Shown here: positions 1 through 6,032 of the stretch, in pieces
How positions within the stretch are numbered: position 1 is the stretch's first letter
How the letters are laid out: every line of letters begins with the position of its first letter
Source: Planctomycetota bacterium
GTDB lineage: Bacteria; JAJVIF01; JAPKYR01
Reading direction: 5' to 3'
Length of the DNA: 6,032 bases
Assembly (NCBI GenBank): GCA_030673355.1
Contig: DAOVJF010000180.1
Coordinates: 1 to 6,032, forward strand
Notes under the pieces: generated by a model
Told to the model about the DNA's origin: nothing
Seen by the model: the letters and a program-made list of their open reading frames with translations, nothing else
Databases searched by the model: none
Translations under genes and position numbers: made by a program

Positions 1-612
1 AATAATAATTATCCGGTCGCAGATCATGGACACTTCCGGAAGGATATGTGTCGAGAGAATAACGGTATGCCCGAGGCCGAGTTCCTTGATCAGATCGCGA
101 ATTTCCGTGATCTGTCTCGGATCCAGACCGGTAGTAGGCTCATCCAGGAGCAGCACCTCTGGATTTCCGATAAGCGCCTGGGCTAACCCGGCCCTCTGCC
201 GGAATCCCTTTGACATTGTATTGATAATTTTTCCTTCTACCGATGACAACCCGCACTGCCCTATCACGGTTTTCAGCGCTTCATTTCTCTCCCTTGGACC
301 GATACCCTTAATCCTTGCCACAAATTCAAGGTAGTCCCTTACCCTCATATCCATGTAAAGAGGCACATGTTCCGGGAGGTACCCGATTTTCTTGCGTACC
401 TCCAGGGAATCGTGGAAAATATCATATCCCTCGATCTTGGCCGTTCCACCGGTCGGCGGGACGAAACATGTCAGCATTCTAAGCGTTGTGGTTTTCCCGG
501 CTGCATTCGGTCCGAGAAACCCCAGGATCTCGCCTCGTTGGACATTAAAGGTTATCTTGTCGACGGCGACTGTCGATCCATATCGCTTATAGAGGTTTTC
601 GACTTCTATCAT
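1..612 (-). CDS. ABC transporter ATP-binding protein, GldA-like ABC-2 type (C-terminus beyond window)
   Basis: This is the nucleotide-binding subunit of an ABC-2 type transporter; it would hydrolyse ATP at the inner face of the membrane to drive a separate permease. The 204 visible residues carry the whole ABC core in order: Walker A GPNAAGKTT (residues 34-42), a Q-loop region reading GYLPEHVPLY with Glu where Gln is usual (77-86), the signature MSKGFRQR (133-140), Walker B VLLLDE (153-158) with a D-loop TGLDP, and the H-loop histidine in STH (189). The GYLPE form and the SKGxxQR signature match what I know of the GldA/CcmA-like ATPases. The frame is open to the left edge, so roughly the last third is missing. 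The ATG at 610-612 is preceded by an AAGGAAAG ribosome site. A permease gene is expected just beyond the edge. The substrate cannot be deduced. Family call secure; GldA-like subgroup likely. Confidence 0.96.
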   Translation of the reverse strand, partial: MIEVENLYKRYGSTVAVDKITFNVQRGEILGFLGPNAAGKTTTLRMLTCFVPPTGGTAKIEGYDIFHDSLEVRKKIGYLPEHVPLYMDMRVRDYLEFVARIKGIGPRERNEALKTVIGQCGLSSVEGKIINTMSKGFRQRAGLAQALIGNPEVLLLDEPTTGLDPRQITEIRDLIKELGLGHTVILSTHILPEVSMICDRIIII

Positions 613-616
613 CTAT

Positions 617-624
617 CTTTCCTT
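617..624 (-). promoter_or_regulatory. Shine-Dalgarno site of the ABC ATPase gene
   Basis: Read on the minus strand this is AAGGAAAG, ending 4 bases before the ATG at 610-612. It supports that start codon and shows the organism uses Shine-Dalgarno initiation for at least this gene, in contrast to the two divergent genes at 4849 and 5022. Confidence 0.7.
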
Positions 625-727
625 AAATCCAATAAACACACACGCAACACCCGTCCCGTTCAAAACGTTCTGAATTATTATCTGCATAAAGGGTCATATT
701 TTCGCTTTAGTTGTAAAAGTATTTAAC

Positions 728-733
728 ATTATA
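728..733 (-). promoter_or_regulatory. Possible -10 box for the ABC ATPase gene
   Basis: On the minus strand this is a perfect TATAAT. It would start a transcript near 721 and give a leader of about 110 nt before the ATG at 612. No good -35 hexamer lies at 16-18 bp; TTGAAA is present but only 12 bp upstream. In an AT-rich gap such a hexamer can arise by chance, so the call is weak. Confidence 0.3.
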
Positions 734-755
734 GAGATTGGATATTTTCAATCTC
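734..755. repeat. Perfect 7-bp inverted repeat (hairpin) upstream of the ABC gene
   Basis: GAGATTG at 734-740 pairs with CAATCTC at 749-755 across an 8-base loop (GATATTTT). On the minus strand the hairpin ends directly beside the TATAAT box at 728-733. It could be a regulator-binding site over the putative promoter, or the 3' end structure of the TPR transcript. It is not followed by a clean U-tract in either direction, so I do not call it a terminator. Confidence 0.4.
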
Positions 756-904
756 CTTAATTCTAATTTAACACGAGTTGACTAAAACATTAAGATTCTC
801 GAATCCTGAATCAGGTTTTACCCTGCACCCGTCCATGATGAGAGAGGGTTCTTTTTTTTTGAAGCGGGATAATGCTTGTTTTTTGGATAAACAGGGACCC
901 CTGC

Positions 905-3900
905 CTACCAGCTTGCGAGGTAATCCGGCACGGAAAAATCCGGAGCCGTGTTAATTTCAGGAACGCTTACTTTCCCCTTGAAAGATTCTTTCACCAGAAC
1001 CTCCATATCCACATTATTTCTCAGATCGAGCTGTTTCCTCAGGAACTCCACCACAACCGATGAGGGTGGGATTTCAGTAAGGCCCTCGGTTTCCTCCATG
1101 CCAAGCTGCTTGAAATGGAACGCGTTAAATACCTTCTGCTCGTTTTTCTTTATCAGGCCGGGCTTATTGAAAAATTGATAACCCTTTTCGAGCACCATAA
1201 AATCCTGGGGATATTTTTCGGGATTGTATATCTTTACCAGGCGGAAATAATTGGCCTGTGCGTTCTCCGAGGTGGTCCCCTTTTTCACGCCAAGCGTCCA
1301 GTAATGGCGGTTTGCAGACGTTATCTCATCCAGGAGCATCTCGCGTTTCACTTCACTGCGCGTCTTATCGGTTTGGGTAAGGTTAACGAGTTGATTGACC
1401 ATCTTCCTGGTTTCCTCAATTACGAAGGAGAAATCTTCCTCGATGATTAATTCCGGTTTTGTATCGCAGACAACAAACAGGCGATTGAAATAATCAAGGG
1501 ATTTCTCATCATTGTCGGTCCAGAAATATGCAAGACCCAGGTTCTGTAACGCCTGCCAGTTATCCGGATCGCTCTCCAGTATGGTTTCCCATTCCATTAT
1601 TGCCCCAAGCATGTTGTCGACTTTTGCCGCGAGGTAGCCGGCCTGGATGTGCGAAAATGATATTGCATGCTCGATTTCCTCTTTGCTCGCCCCGGCATCG
1701 CCGGCAAGTTTAAATGCCTCCCGGCTCTTTTCAGGCTCGCCATGTTCGAGGAAATGAAATCCGAGAAGCATCAGCCCGTCCACGCGCTGCTTACCCTCAA
1801 GTTCCTTGTAACCTTCGCTCAGGATCCGGCTCCAGTAATGAAGGCCGAGGTTTGGTTTTTTCAGCTTGATGTACATCAGGCCGAGAAGGAATTCAGCCTC
1901 GACCCGATCCGGTTTGCCCTCATCTTTAAAATAGTTCTCAAGGTACCTCGCTCCAGCCTCGTAATCGGCAAACTTGTATGCCATCCTGCCGATAAGGCCG
2001 ACGGGAAATTCAAACTCCTTCTCAAGGTAATCGTACGAATACTCATCAAGTGCCGCCGGCCAGTCGACCTCGATCGGGTTTCGCCATACCGACAGAAATC
2101 TCAGTCTGGCTGCATCTTTTGATTCATTGGCAAGCAGCCAATCAGCCGCTTCCCTTGCTTCGTCATGCCTCCCGAGCCTCATGGAAATTACAGCCCACAG
2201 CTTGTGAGCGAATTCCGCCCCGGATTTATCCCTGAGGGTTAAATATCTCTCAAGGCGATCTACCGAGGCTTTCGGTTTGCCGGCTTCAAAGTCGATCATC
2301 GAGATTAAGCCTGATACGATTGCATCGCGGATTCCGGTCTTTTCTCCCGATTCCAGTACCCTCTTCGCACCGTCACTGTCACCATCAAGAAAGCGTAGAA
2401 TCCCAAGCCTCAGGAATCGTTCATTCGCGATCTGTAACCATGGCGGGATTCGATTCCCGGCAATTGCCATCACATGGCTTTCCGCCAGATCAAGCGCGTT
2501 CGCTTCAATCTCCTGATCAGCGAGTTTTACCCTCGAAATGAGTAAGGCTTCAGTCATTGTTTGATTGGTGATCCCACCACCACTGGCTTGTACCAACAGC
2601 TTGTTTGCCTCCTCCCAACTGTCGTGCAATGCTTGTATGATTCCTTTCCTGTAGTCCGCAAAAGCTATAACCGACTTATCCCCTGACTTAATCATCTCGT
2701 AATGTTCCATGGCCTTAACCGGGTTGCCGCGCGATTCCTCAATCATTCCAAATCGCAGGCAGAGCAATGGATGATCGTTGTATTGTTTCGCCAGGCTTTT
2801 AAGCACTGTATCCGCTTCCCCGACATCGCCGCTCATAAGCTTTAAAACTGCTATACGGTATGAGTATGCCGGGTTTGTTTTTTCCTTTTTCTTTAAATTC
2901 TTGAATATCTCAAGACCGGTCTGGGTATCTCCCGATCCCTGGTAGCTGACACCGAGCAGGTATTGAAGTATAGGGTTCTTCTCGTACTTGAAGGCCTCCA
3001 TAAGGATGTCGATCGCTTCTGTGAAATTCCCGTCGCGAATCCTGTCACGGGCTATACGGGTAATTGTCTGGGCAACCGCCCCGGGATTGATTCCCTTGGC
3101 GCCGTTCAGGTGGCCGTTCCCTACAATCTCACCGAGTTGCCCGAATAAATTCTCGTCATCGCCGTGCTTATTGAATAGATACGGTAACAGCCAGTTCCCG
3201 AGTTCTTTATCGGACGGCACCAGTTTCATGGCCCGAAGTACAACAGGTAATCGTTTATTGGATAATTGCCCGGATTTGAGATAGAGCCTTGCCAGGCTCA
3301 ATGCCATTTCATTGGTGTCCTTACGGCCGTACACTTTCTCGATAAGCTTGATATCGTCAGACTTTGCCACCTGCTTTTTGATAAGCATGCTCGCGAAGAT
3401 ATCCTCTTCCGGGTTCGACACCTTGCGGTTTTCAATATTCATCCGGTAGATATTTAATGCGTCCTCATCGGATCGGCCGTCTTCCGCAAGCGCTGCTCCC
3501 AGTTTCACCGCGACTTCCTTCTTCTCCTTCTCGGACGGTTCAGGATGCTTGATGTACTTGATCAATGCGTTAGCACGCGACCCATCGATCCGGCCACCCT
3601 TCATAACCACCTCTTTCAATGCTGACAGGATCTCTAATTTTTCGGGCTCCACAGCATGAGCCATACGGTAAATTCGCCCGGCTTCCTCCGTAATTTTATT
3701 CTCCGCCATGTATGCTTCCGCGAGGGCCAGGACCACGTTGTCCACATCTGAGCTTACATTGTCCCGAAGAGCCTGCTGGAACACCATTACGGGAGTTTCA
3801 CCCTTAGCCCCGCTCTCCGCATATCTTCTGGCAAGGTTCAGGGTATTTTCGTGCTCTCTCGGCATCTCATCGAAAAATGCCTGGAAGATATTCATCGCTT

Positions 3901-4849
3901 CATTGTCCTTGCGGCCCGCGAGACGGTATTTCTCCGAAAGGATGCTCAGCATGGTTGTTCGTTTGGAGTGGCTGGCCCACATCAACTCGTACACCCTGCA
4001 CGCGTCCTCATCATCCGCGTGGGTGGCAAGAAGATGCACGATCAGTTTCCCTGCGAGTTCTTTATCCTTCGTTTTCTTAAAATGATCCATAAGGAGCCGA
4101 ACCTGTTCGGATGTCAGGCTGGGCAGGTTGACCATGATCATGATCCTGGCCTGCAGAAAGAGTTCCTCGTCCGGGGAAAATTTCAACGCACGCTCTATCA
4201 CCGGGAGGGCTTCGGTTATAACTGTTTTCTGGCTGGCGTAAGTCCGCGCGAGACCGTAAAGGAAATCCTTGTTCGTTGAAAATTCGTGGAAAGCCTTGCG
4301 GTAAACAGCCAGTGCTGTACGATCGTATTTCCCGAGATTTCTGTAACACATCGCGAGACCGTATGTTATGTCTTTGTTATCCAATGCGCGCTGGTGCATC
4401 CTCGAAAACAGCGGCAGGGAATTATCATCGAATTTTTCAAGTTTGGAATATTTATTGCAAAGCGTGAACGCAATGATGTTATTGTTCGGGAGTTTCTTTA
4501 CCGCAAGTTCAAGAAGCTCGACAGCCTTTGAATTGTCCGTGCTTTCGACCACCTCGCTCAACAGCTTGGCTATATCGCCAAGACCGTCCGGGCGCCTGAG
4601 ACCTTCCTCTATCACCTCAAGTGCCTGGTCGATATTTCCAGCCTTGAAATGGGCAGCCGCATTGAGATAATAGGCTCGGAGGAGCTCATTTGAAAATTTT
4701 CCAGGATTTTCCGGGTCGATCAGGGCAAGAACATTGCTTGTCGCCTGCGCACACTGCTCCCAGTCACCATGGCCGAATGCATCCTCGGCTTTTTTCAGGA
4801 GCTTGTCGATCTTGCGCCCTGGTCCAAATATGTTGCCTATAAGGGTCAC
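905..4849 (-). CDS. Giant tetratricopeptide-repeat protein with a degenerate J-like domain near the C-terminus (1314 aa)
   Basis: A soluble helical-repeat scaffold, probably cytoplasmic: there is no signal peptide and no membrane segment. Residues about 13-1130 are a nearly continuous array of degenerate TPR units, for example around 59-86, 162-187 (GLAMCYRNLGKYDRTALAVY), 197-222, 336-361, 374-399, 446-470, 597-620, 627-650, 697-720, 984-1010 and 1098-1125. Many units in the first half keep a pattern of L-A-x-x-Y followed about 10 residues later by A and an aromatic pair, with spacing of 34-37. Residues about 1182-1231 resemble a DnaJ J domain but have NPE for HPD. The tail 1232-1314 matches nothing I know. 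TPR arrays bind partner proteins; no catalytic motif is visible, so its job is unknown. The start is GTG at 4849; an in-frame stop lies about 54 bases upstream with no other start codon between, and there is no Shine-Dalgarno. The ABC gene follows 292 bp downstream on the same strand. Confidence 0.95.
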   Translation of the reverse strand: MTLIGNIFGPGRKIDKLLKKAEDAFGHGDWEQCAQATSNVLALIDPENPGKFSNELLRAYYLNAAAHFKAGNIDQALEVIEEGLRRPDGLGDIAKLLSEVVESTDNSKAVELLELAVKKLPNNNIIAFTLCNKYSKLEKFDDNSLPLFSRMHQRALDNKDITYGLAMCYRNLGKYDRTALAVYRKAFHEFSTNKDFLYGLARTYASQKTVITEALPVIERALKFSPDEELFLQARIMIMVNLPSLTSEQVRLLMDHFKKTKDKELAGKLIVHLLATHADDEDACRVYELMWASHSKRTTMLSILSEKYRLAGRKDNEAMNIFQAFFDEMPREHENTLNLARRYAESGAKGETPVMVFQQALRDNVSSDVDNVVLALAEAYMAENKITEEAGRIYRMAHAVEPEKLEILSALKEVVMKGGRIDGSRANALIKYIKHPEPSEKEKKEVAVKLGAALAEDGRSDEDALNIYRMNIENRKVSNPEEDIFASMLIKKQVAKSDDIKLIEKVYGRKDTNEMALSLARLYLKSGQLSNKRLPVVLRAMKLVPSDKELGNWLLPYLFNKHGDDENLFGQLGEIVGNGHLNGAKGINPGAVAQTITRIARDRIRDGNFTEAIDILMEAFKYEKNPILQYLLGVSYQGSGDTQTGLEIFKNLKKKEKTNPAYSYRIAVLKLMSGDVGEADTVLKSLAKQYNDHPLLCLRFGMIEESRGNPVKAMEHYEMIKSGDKSVIAFADYRKGIIQALHDSWEEANKLLVQASGGGITNQTMTEALLISRVKLADQEIEANALDLAESHVMAIAGNRIPPWLQIANERFLRLGILRFLDGDSDGAKRVLESGEKTGIRDAIVSGLISMIDFEAGKPKASVDRLERYLTLRDKSGAEFAHKLWAVISMRLGRHDEAREAADWLLANESKDAARLRFLSVWRNPIEVDWPAALDEYSYDYLEKEFEFPVGLIGRMAYKFADYEAGARYLENYFKDEGKPDRVEAEFLLGLMYIKLKKPNLGLHYWSRILSEGYKELEGKQRVDGLMLLGFHFLEHGEPEKSREAFKLAGDAGASKEEIEHAISFSHIQAGYLAAKVDNMLGAIMEWETILESDPDNWQALQNLGLAYFWTDNDEKSLDYFNRLFVVCDTKPELIIEEDFSFVIEETRKMVNQLVNLTQTDKTRSEVKREMLLDEITSANRHYWTLGVKKGTTSENAQANYFRLVKIYNPEKYPQDFMVLEKGYQFFNKPGLIKKNEQKVFNAFHFKQLGMEETEGLTEIPPSSVVVEFLRKQLDLRNNVDMEVLVKESFKGKVSVPEINTAPDFSVPDYLASW
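1157..1306 (-). other. Degenerate J-like domain in the TPR protein (residues about 1182-1231)
   Basis: The segment opens with HYWTLGV, like the YYEILGV at the start of J domains. It continues with a helix II-like stretch (1193-1208) ending in KIYNPEKYP, where a J domain has KKYHPDKNP, and then FMVLEKGYQFFNKP, like the helix III pattern F-x-x-I-x-x-A-Y-x-x-L-x-D-P. The HPD triplet that stimulates DnaK ATPase is NPE here (residues 1209-1211, bases 1217-1225). If the fold is right it is a J-like domain that probably cannot activate Hsp70 in the usual way, comparable to HPD-less J-like proteins such as Pam16. This is recognised by eye, not by profile search. Confidence 0.65.
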
Positions 4850-4858
4850 AAGGCGGTT

Positions 4859-4867
4859 ATTATAACA
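4859..4867 (-). promoter_or_regulatory. Extended -10 promoter element of the TPR gene (leaderless candidate)
   Basis: On the minus strand the bases read TGTTATAAT, a perfect extended -10 (TGnTATAAT). Transcription would begin near 4852, only about 2-5 bases before the GTG at 4849, and no Shine-Dalgarno sequence lies between. No good -35 box is present, which is normal for extended -10 promoters; an A/T-rich stretch at 4893-4913 sits where an UP element would be. The simplest reading is a leaderless or near-leaderless mRNA. The alternative is that the true promoter lies further upstream and translation starts without Shine-Dalgarno pairing. Confidence 0.5.
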
Positions 4868-4924
4868 GAGTTTATCGGGGTGAGAAGCACAAAAATCATT
4901 TTAAAAACAGATTTCATGGGTCTT

Positions 4925-4956
4925 AAATTTAAATCGGTTAGTGTTTAATTAAATTT
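4925..4956. repeat. AT-only inverted repeat in the divergent promoter region
   Basis: AAATTTAA at 4925-4932 and TTAAATTT at 4949-4956 form an 8-bp inverted repeat with 16 bp between the arms. Each arm overlaps a 10-bp palindrome (TTAAATTTAA at 4923-4932 and TTTAATTAAA at 4944-4953). It lies between the two divergent promoters and could bind a regulator, but pure A/T composition makes a chance origin plausible. Confidence 0.3.
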
Positions 4957-4981
4957 GGCGTCAACAATGCGGTGTTTCTAC

Positions 4982-5011
4982 TTGACAGGTTATAAGCTTC
5001 GCTCGTAGACT
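4982..5011 (+). promoter_or_regulatory. Sigma70-type promoter of the small cysteine protein gene (leaderless candidate)
   Basis: TTGACA at 4982-4987 is a perfect -35 box. With an 18-bp spacer it is followed by TAGACT at 5006-5011, which matches 4 of 6 bases of the -10 consensus. Transcription would begin near 5018, 3-5 bases before the ATG at 5022. No Shine-Dalgarno motif precedes that ATG. Confidence 0.5.
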
Positions 5012-5021
5012 TGACCGGGCT

Positions 5022-5357
5022 ATGACTGATAAAGACAAAAAAGTGAAAACCTCCCTCGGACGGGGTTTAGGCTACGCACCTGAGGAACCGTACTGTCCGG
5101 TATGCCTGGAACTCGGTTTCAGGGAAAAATTGCATAATGTTGAGGGCCTGCCGGTTATAGCTCCGAATCCACAGGCTATAAAAGGCGCGCCAAGAGTGGT
5201 CGACTGCGTGGCGGGATGCAGGTATTCACTCGAACCGTACTACAATCCCCGTTCGGATGGGACCTTCTGCTACATCCTGATCAAATCCGAGAGAAATATC
5301 AACGCGATTGTCAATCATTACTGGTTCCACCCGGATTGGATATATCCTCCTTTGTAA
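5022..5357 (+). CDS. Unrecognised 111-residue protein with CxxC and CxxxC motifs
   Basis: I do not recognise this protein. It is soluble, with no signal peptide or membrane segment. A short basic N-terminus (residues 1-16) leads into CPVC at 25-28, then a region rich in Pro and Gly, then DCVAGC with Cys62 and Cys66, and a single Cys83. The C-terminal end (98-111) is aromatic: NHYWFHPDWIYPPL. The two cysteine pairs, 33 residues apart, could hold one zinc ion in a ribbon-like knuckle, or an iron-sulphur centre; this is inferred from spacing alone. The ATG is the first start codon after an in-frame TGA at 4983-4985, so the start is well fixed. The gene ends in a double stop, TAATAA. It is divergent from the TPR gene across 172 bp and convergent with the PAP2 gene. 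The strong -35 box and in-frame cysteine pattern make it a real gene rather than chance. Confidence 0.8.
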   Translation: MTDKDKKVKTSLGRGLGYAPEEPYCPVCLELGFREKLHNVEGLPVIAPNPQAIKGAPRVVDCVAGCRYSLEPYYNPRSDGTFCYILIKSERNINAIVNHYWFHPDWIYPPL

Positions 5358-5361
5358 TAAA

Positions 5362-6032
5362 CTACACCTGACCCTCTTTCCCCGCTAACCCTGTCCGCAC
5401 AAAAATCCATGGGACGATCCACGACACAACCAGCCCTGAAACAAAATACCGCAACGCTTTTAACATGTATTCCGTAAATCCGCCCGGCTCAATTTCAAAT
5501 TCGCCAAACAATACTTTCAACCCCAGAAATACCGCGAAAACGATTACAAGCCCGATGACAACCCGACCGATTCGCGCCTTCATCCGGCCACCGGCATCGA
5601 ACCCGACAATCCTGCCCTCGATTATAAAACCCAGCCCCAGTCCCGACATCGCACCCAGCACCCCGTTCCAGTCGGGAATCCTGAAAATTATGAAGAGAAT
5701 TAAAGGAATTACCAGAATTAATGCCGCCTGAATCGCAACCGGGATCCTCGACAGCACCCTCCGCCATCGCTTTTCTAGCAAAATCCATAAAGCCGTAAAA
5801 ACAAGCCCGATTATCCATCCACCGATCACATCCTGAGGGAAATGCACCCCGATATACATCCGCGAATACCCTATCAGTAAAAACAACGTCCCCGCCAATA
5901 TCCAGAGCCATAACTTGTTCGCATGGTACGCGAGATATCCCCATCCCGGCGCGACCCCCTGCGCGTGATTGCTCGGCCAGGACGGTGAAAATTCCTGCAT
6001 CAATGGATGTATGCCATTATGCGAGCCAATAT
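5362..6032 (-). CDS. PAP2-family membrane phosphatase (N-terminus beyond window)
   Basis: An integral membrane acid phosphatase of the PAP2 superfamily, likely acting on a lipid phosphate or diphosphate (for example undecaprenyl diphosphate, phosphatidylglycerophosphate or lipid A); the exact substrate cannot be read. Of the three catalytic motifs, two are visible: PSNHA at bases 5962-5976 (usual form PSGHA) with its catalytic-site His, and SRMYIGVHFPQD at 5830-5865, which supplies the Ser-Arg, the nucleophile-region His and the Asp. The first motif (KxxxxxxRP) should lie just beyond the right edge, where the frame stays open. Hydrophobic segments follow, giving about five or six membrane spans in view, including a C-terminal extension of some 100 residues after the catalytic core that I associate with a common bacterial PAP2 subgroup. 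A TTG at 6001-6003 or the ATG after it falls inside the conserved core and is not the true start. The stop TAG is 4 bp from the stop of the convergent small gene. Confidence 0.95.
   Translation of the reverse strand, partial: IGSHNGIHPLMQEFSPSWPSNHAQGVAPGWGYLAYHANKLWLWILAGTLFLLIGYSRMYIGVHFPQDVIGGWIIGLVFTALWILLEKRWRRVLSRIPVAIQAALILVIPLILFIIFRIPDWNGVLGAMSGLGLGFIIEGRIVGFDAGGRMKARIGRVVIGLVIVFAVFLGLKVLFGEFEIEPGGFTEYMLKALRYFVSGLVVSWIVPWIFVRTGLAGKEGQV

Larger units (their letters stand above)
613..904. other. Intergenic region between the TPR gene and the ABC ATPase gene
   Basis: This 292-bp gap is AT-rich and lies between the TPR stop codon and the ABC start codon, both on the minus strand. It holds the ABC ribosome site, a TATAAT box at 728-733 (minus), a perfect 7-bp hairpin at 734-755 and a run of nine T on the plus strand at 852-860. 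The T-run is an A-run for the minus-strand transcripts, so it does not end the TPR transcript. I see no convincing intrinsic terminator, RNA gene or small coding region here. The length and the promoter-like box suggest the ABC gene is transcribed on its own. Confidence 0.6.

Noticed and set aside
367..726. Plus-strand frame of 119 codons opposite the ABC gene start
   Set aside because: It runs across the Walker A region of the ABC ATPase on the other strand and across its upstream gap, with no homology that I can see.
820..860. Rho-independent terminator on the plus strand (ACCCT...AGGGT followed by T9)
   Set aside because: The stem is only 5 bp with a loop of about 20 bases, and no plus-strand gene precedes it. 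On the minus strand the T-run is an A-run.
835..955. Short plus-strand ORF beginning ATGATGAGAG near the T-run
   Set aside because: It is about 40 codons, includes the homopolymer run, overlaps the TPR 3' end antisense, and has no ribosome site or recognisable sequence.
1667..2122. Plus-strand open frame of 151 codons opposite the TPR gene
   Set aside because: It is antisense to a continuous TPR coding frame, shows no recognisable domain, and no convincing ribosome site was noted. The same holds for the other plus-strand frames between 948 and 4670.
3851..4279. Plus-strand open frame of 142 codons opposite the TPR gene
   Set aside because: A shadow of the repeat-rich minus-strand gene: its residue pattern is non-repetitive and domain-free, while the TPR frame is clearly coding through this stretch.
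4077..4349. Minus-strand frame of 90 codons inside the TPR gene in another frame
   Set aside because: It lies wholly inside the TPR coding region, which shows no frameshift here; TPR units continue cleanly through residues 160-260.
5495..5944. Minus-strand frame of 149 codons overlapping the PAP2 gene in another frame
   Set aside because: The PAP2 frame carries the catalytic motifs and membrane segments; this one has neither and is an out-of-frame shadow.
1..6032. Mobile element, CRISPR array, tRNA or rRNA
   Set aside because: I found no transposase, no terminal inverted repeats with target duplication, no regularly spaced direct repeats and no tRNA-like cloverleaf.

Overview
The window reads as ordinary bacterial chromosome of moderate GC content. 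It is gene-dense and carries no sign of a phage, plasmid, insertion sequence, CRISPR array, rRNA or tRNA. The proteins give no firm taxonomic placement. An ABC ATPase of the GldA-like ABC-2 type, a very long TPR protein and a PAP2 phosphatase with an extended C-terminal membrane region would all fit a Gram-negative-type bacterium or one of the uncultured candidate phyla, but this is only an impression.

Layout from left to right. Positions 1-612 (minus) hold most of an ABC transporter ATP-binding subunit, cut off by the left edge. Positions 613-904 are a non-coding gap with a perfect 7-bp hairpin, a possible -10 box for the ABC gene and a T9 run. Positions 905-4849 (minus) are one very large gene for a 1314-residue TPR-type helical-repeat protein, whose C-terminal part contains what looks like a degenerate DnaJ (J) domain with NPE in place of the catalytic HPD. 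Positions 4850-5021 are a divergent, AT-rich regulatory region. Positions 5022-5357 (plus) encode a 111-residue cysteine-containing protein that I do not recognise. Positions 5362-6032 (minus) encode the C-terminal two thirds or so of a PAP2-family membrane phosphatase, which runs off the right edge and converges on the small gene with only 4 bp between the stop codons.

How the genes relate. The ABC ATPase should work with a membrane permease encoded beyond the left edge. The TPR gene lies upstream of it on the same strand, but the 292-bp gap and the separate promoter-like signal argue against a tight operon. The TPR gene and the small cysteine gene are divergently transcribed from a shared 172-bp region. 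Both lack a Shine-Dalgarno sequence, and both have promoter-like hexamers that would put the transcript start only a few bases before the start codon, so both may be leaderless. No metabolic pathway links the genes in view.

The most interesting items are the fusion of a roughly 1100-residue TPR solenoid to a J-like domain without HPD, the unrecognised CxxC/CxxxC small protein, and the paired candidate leaderless promoters. None amounts to a demonstrated new system.
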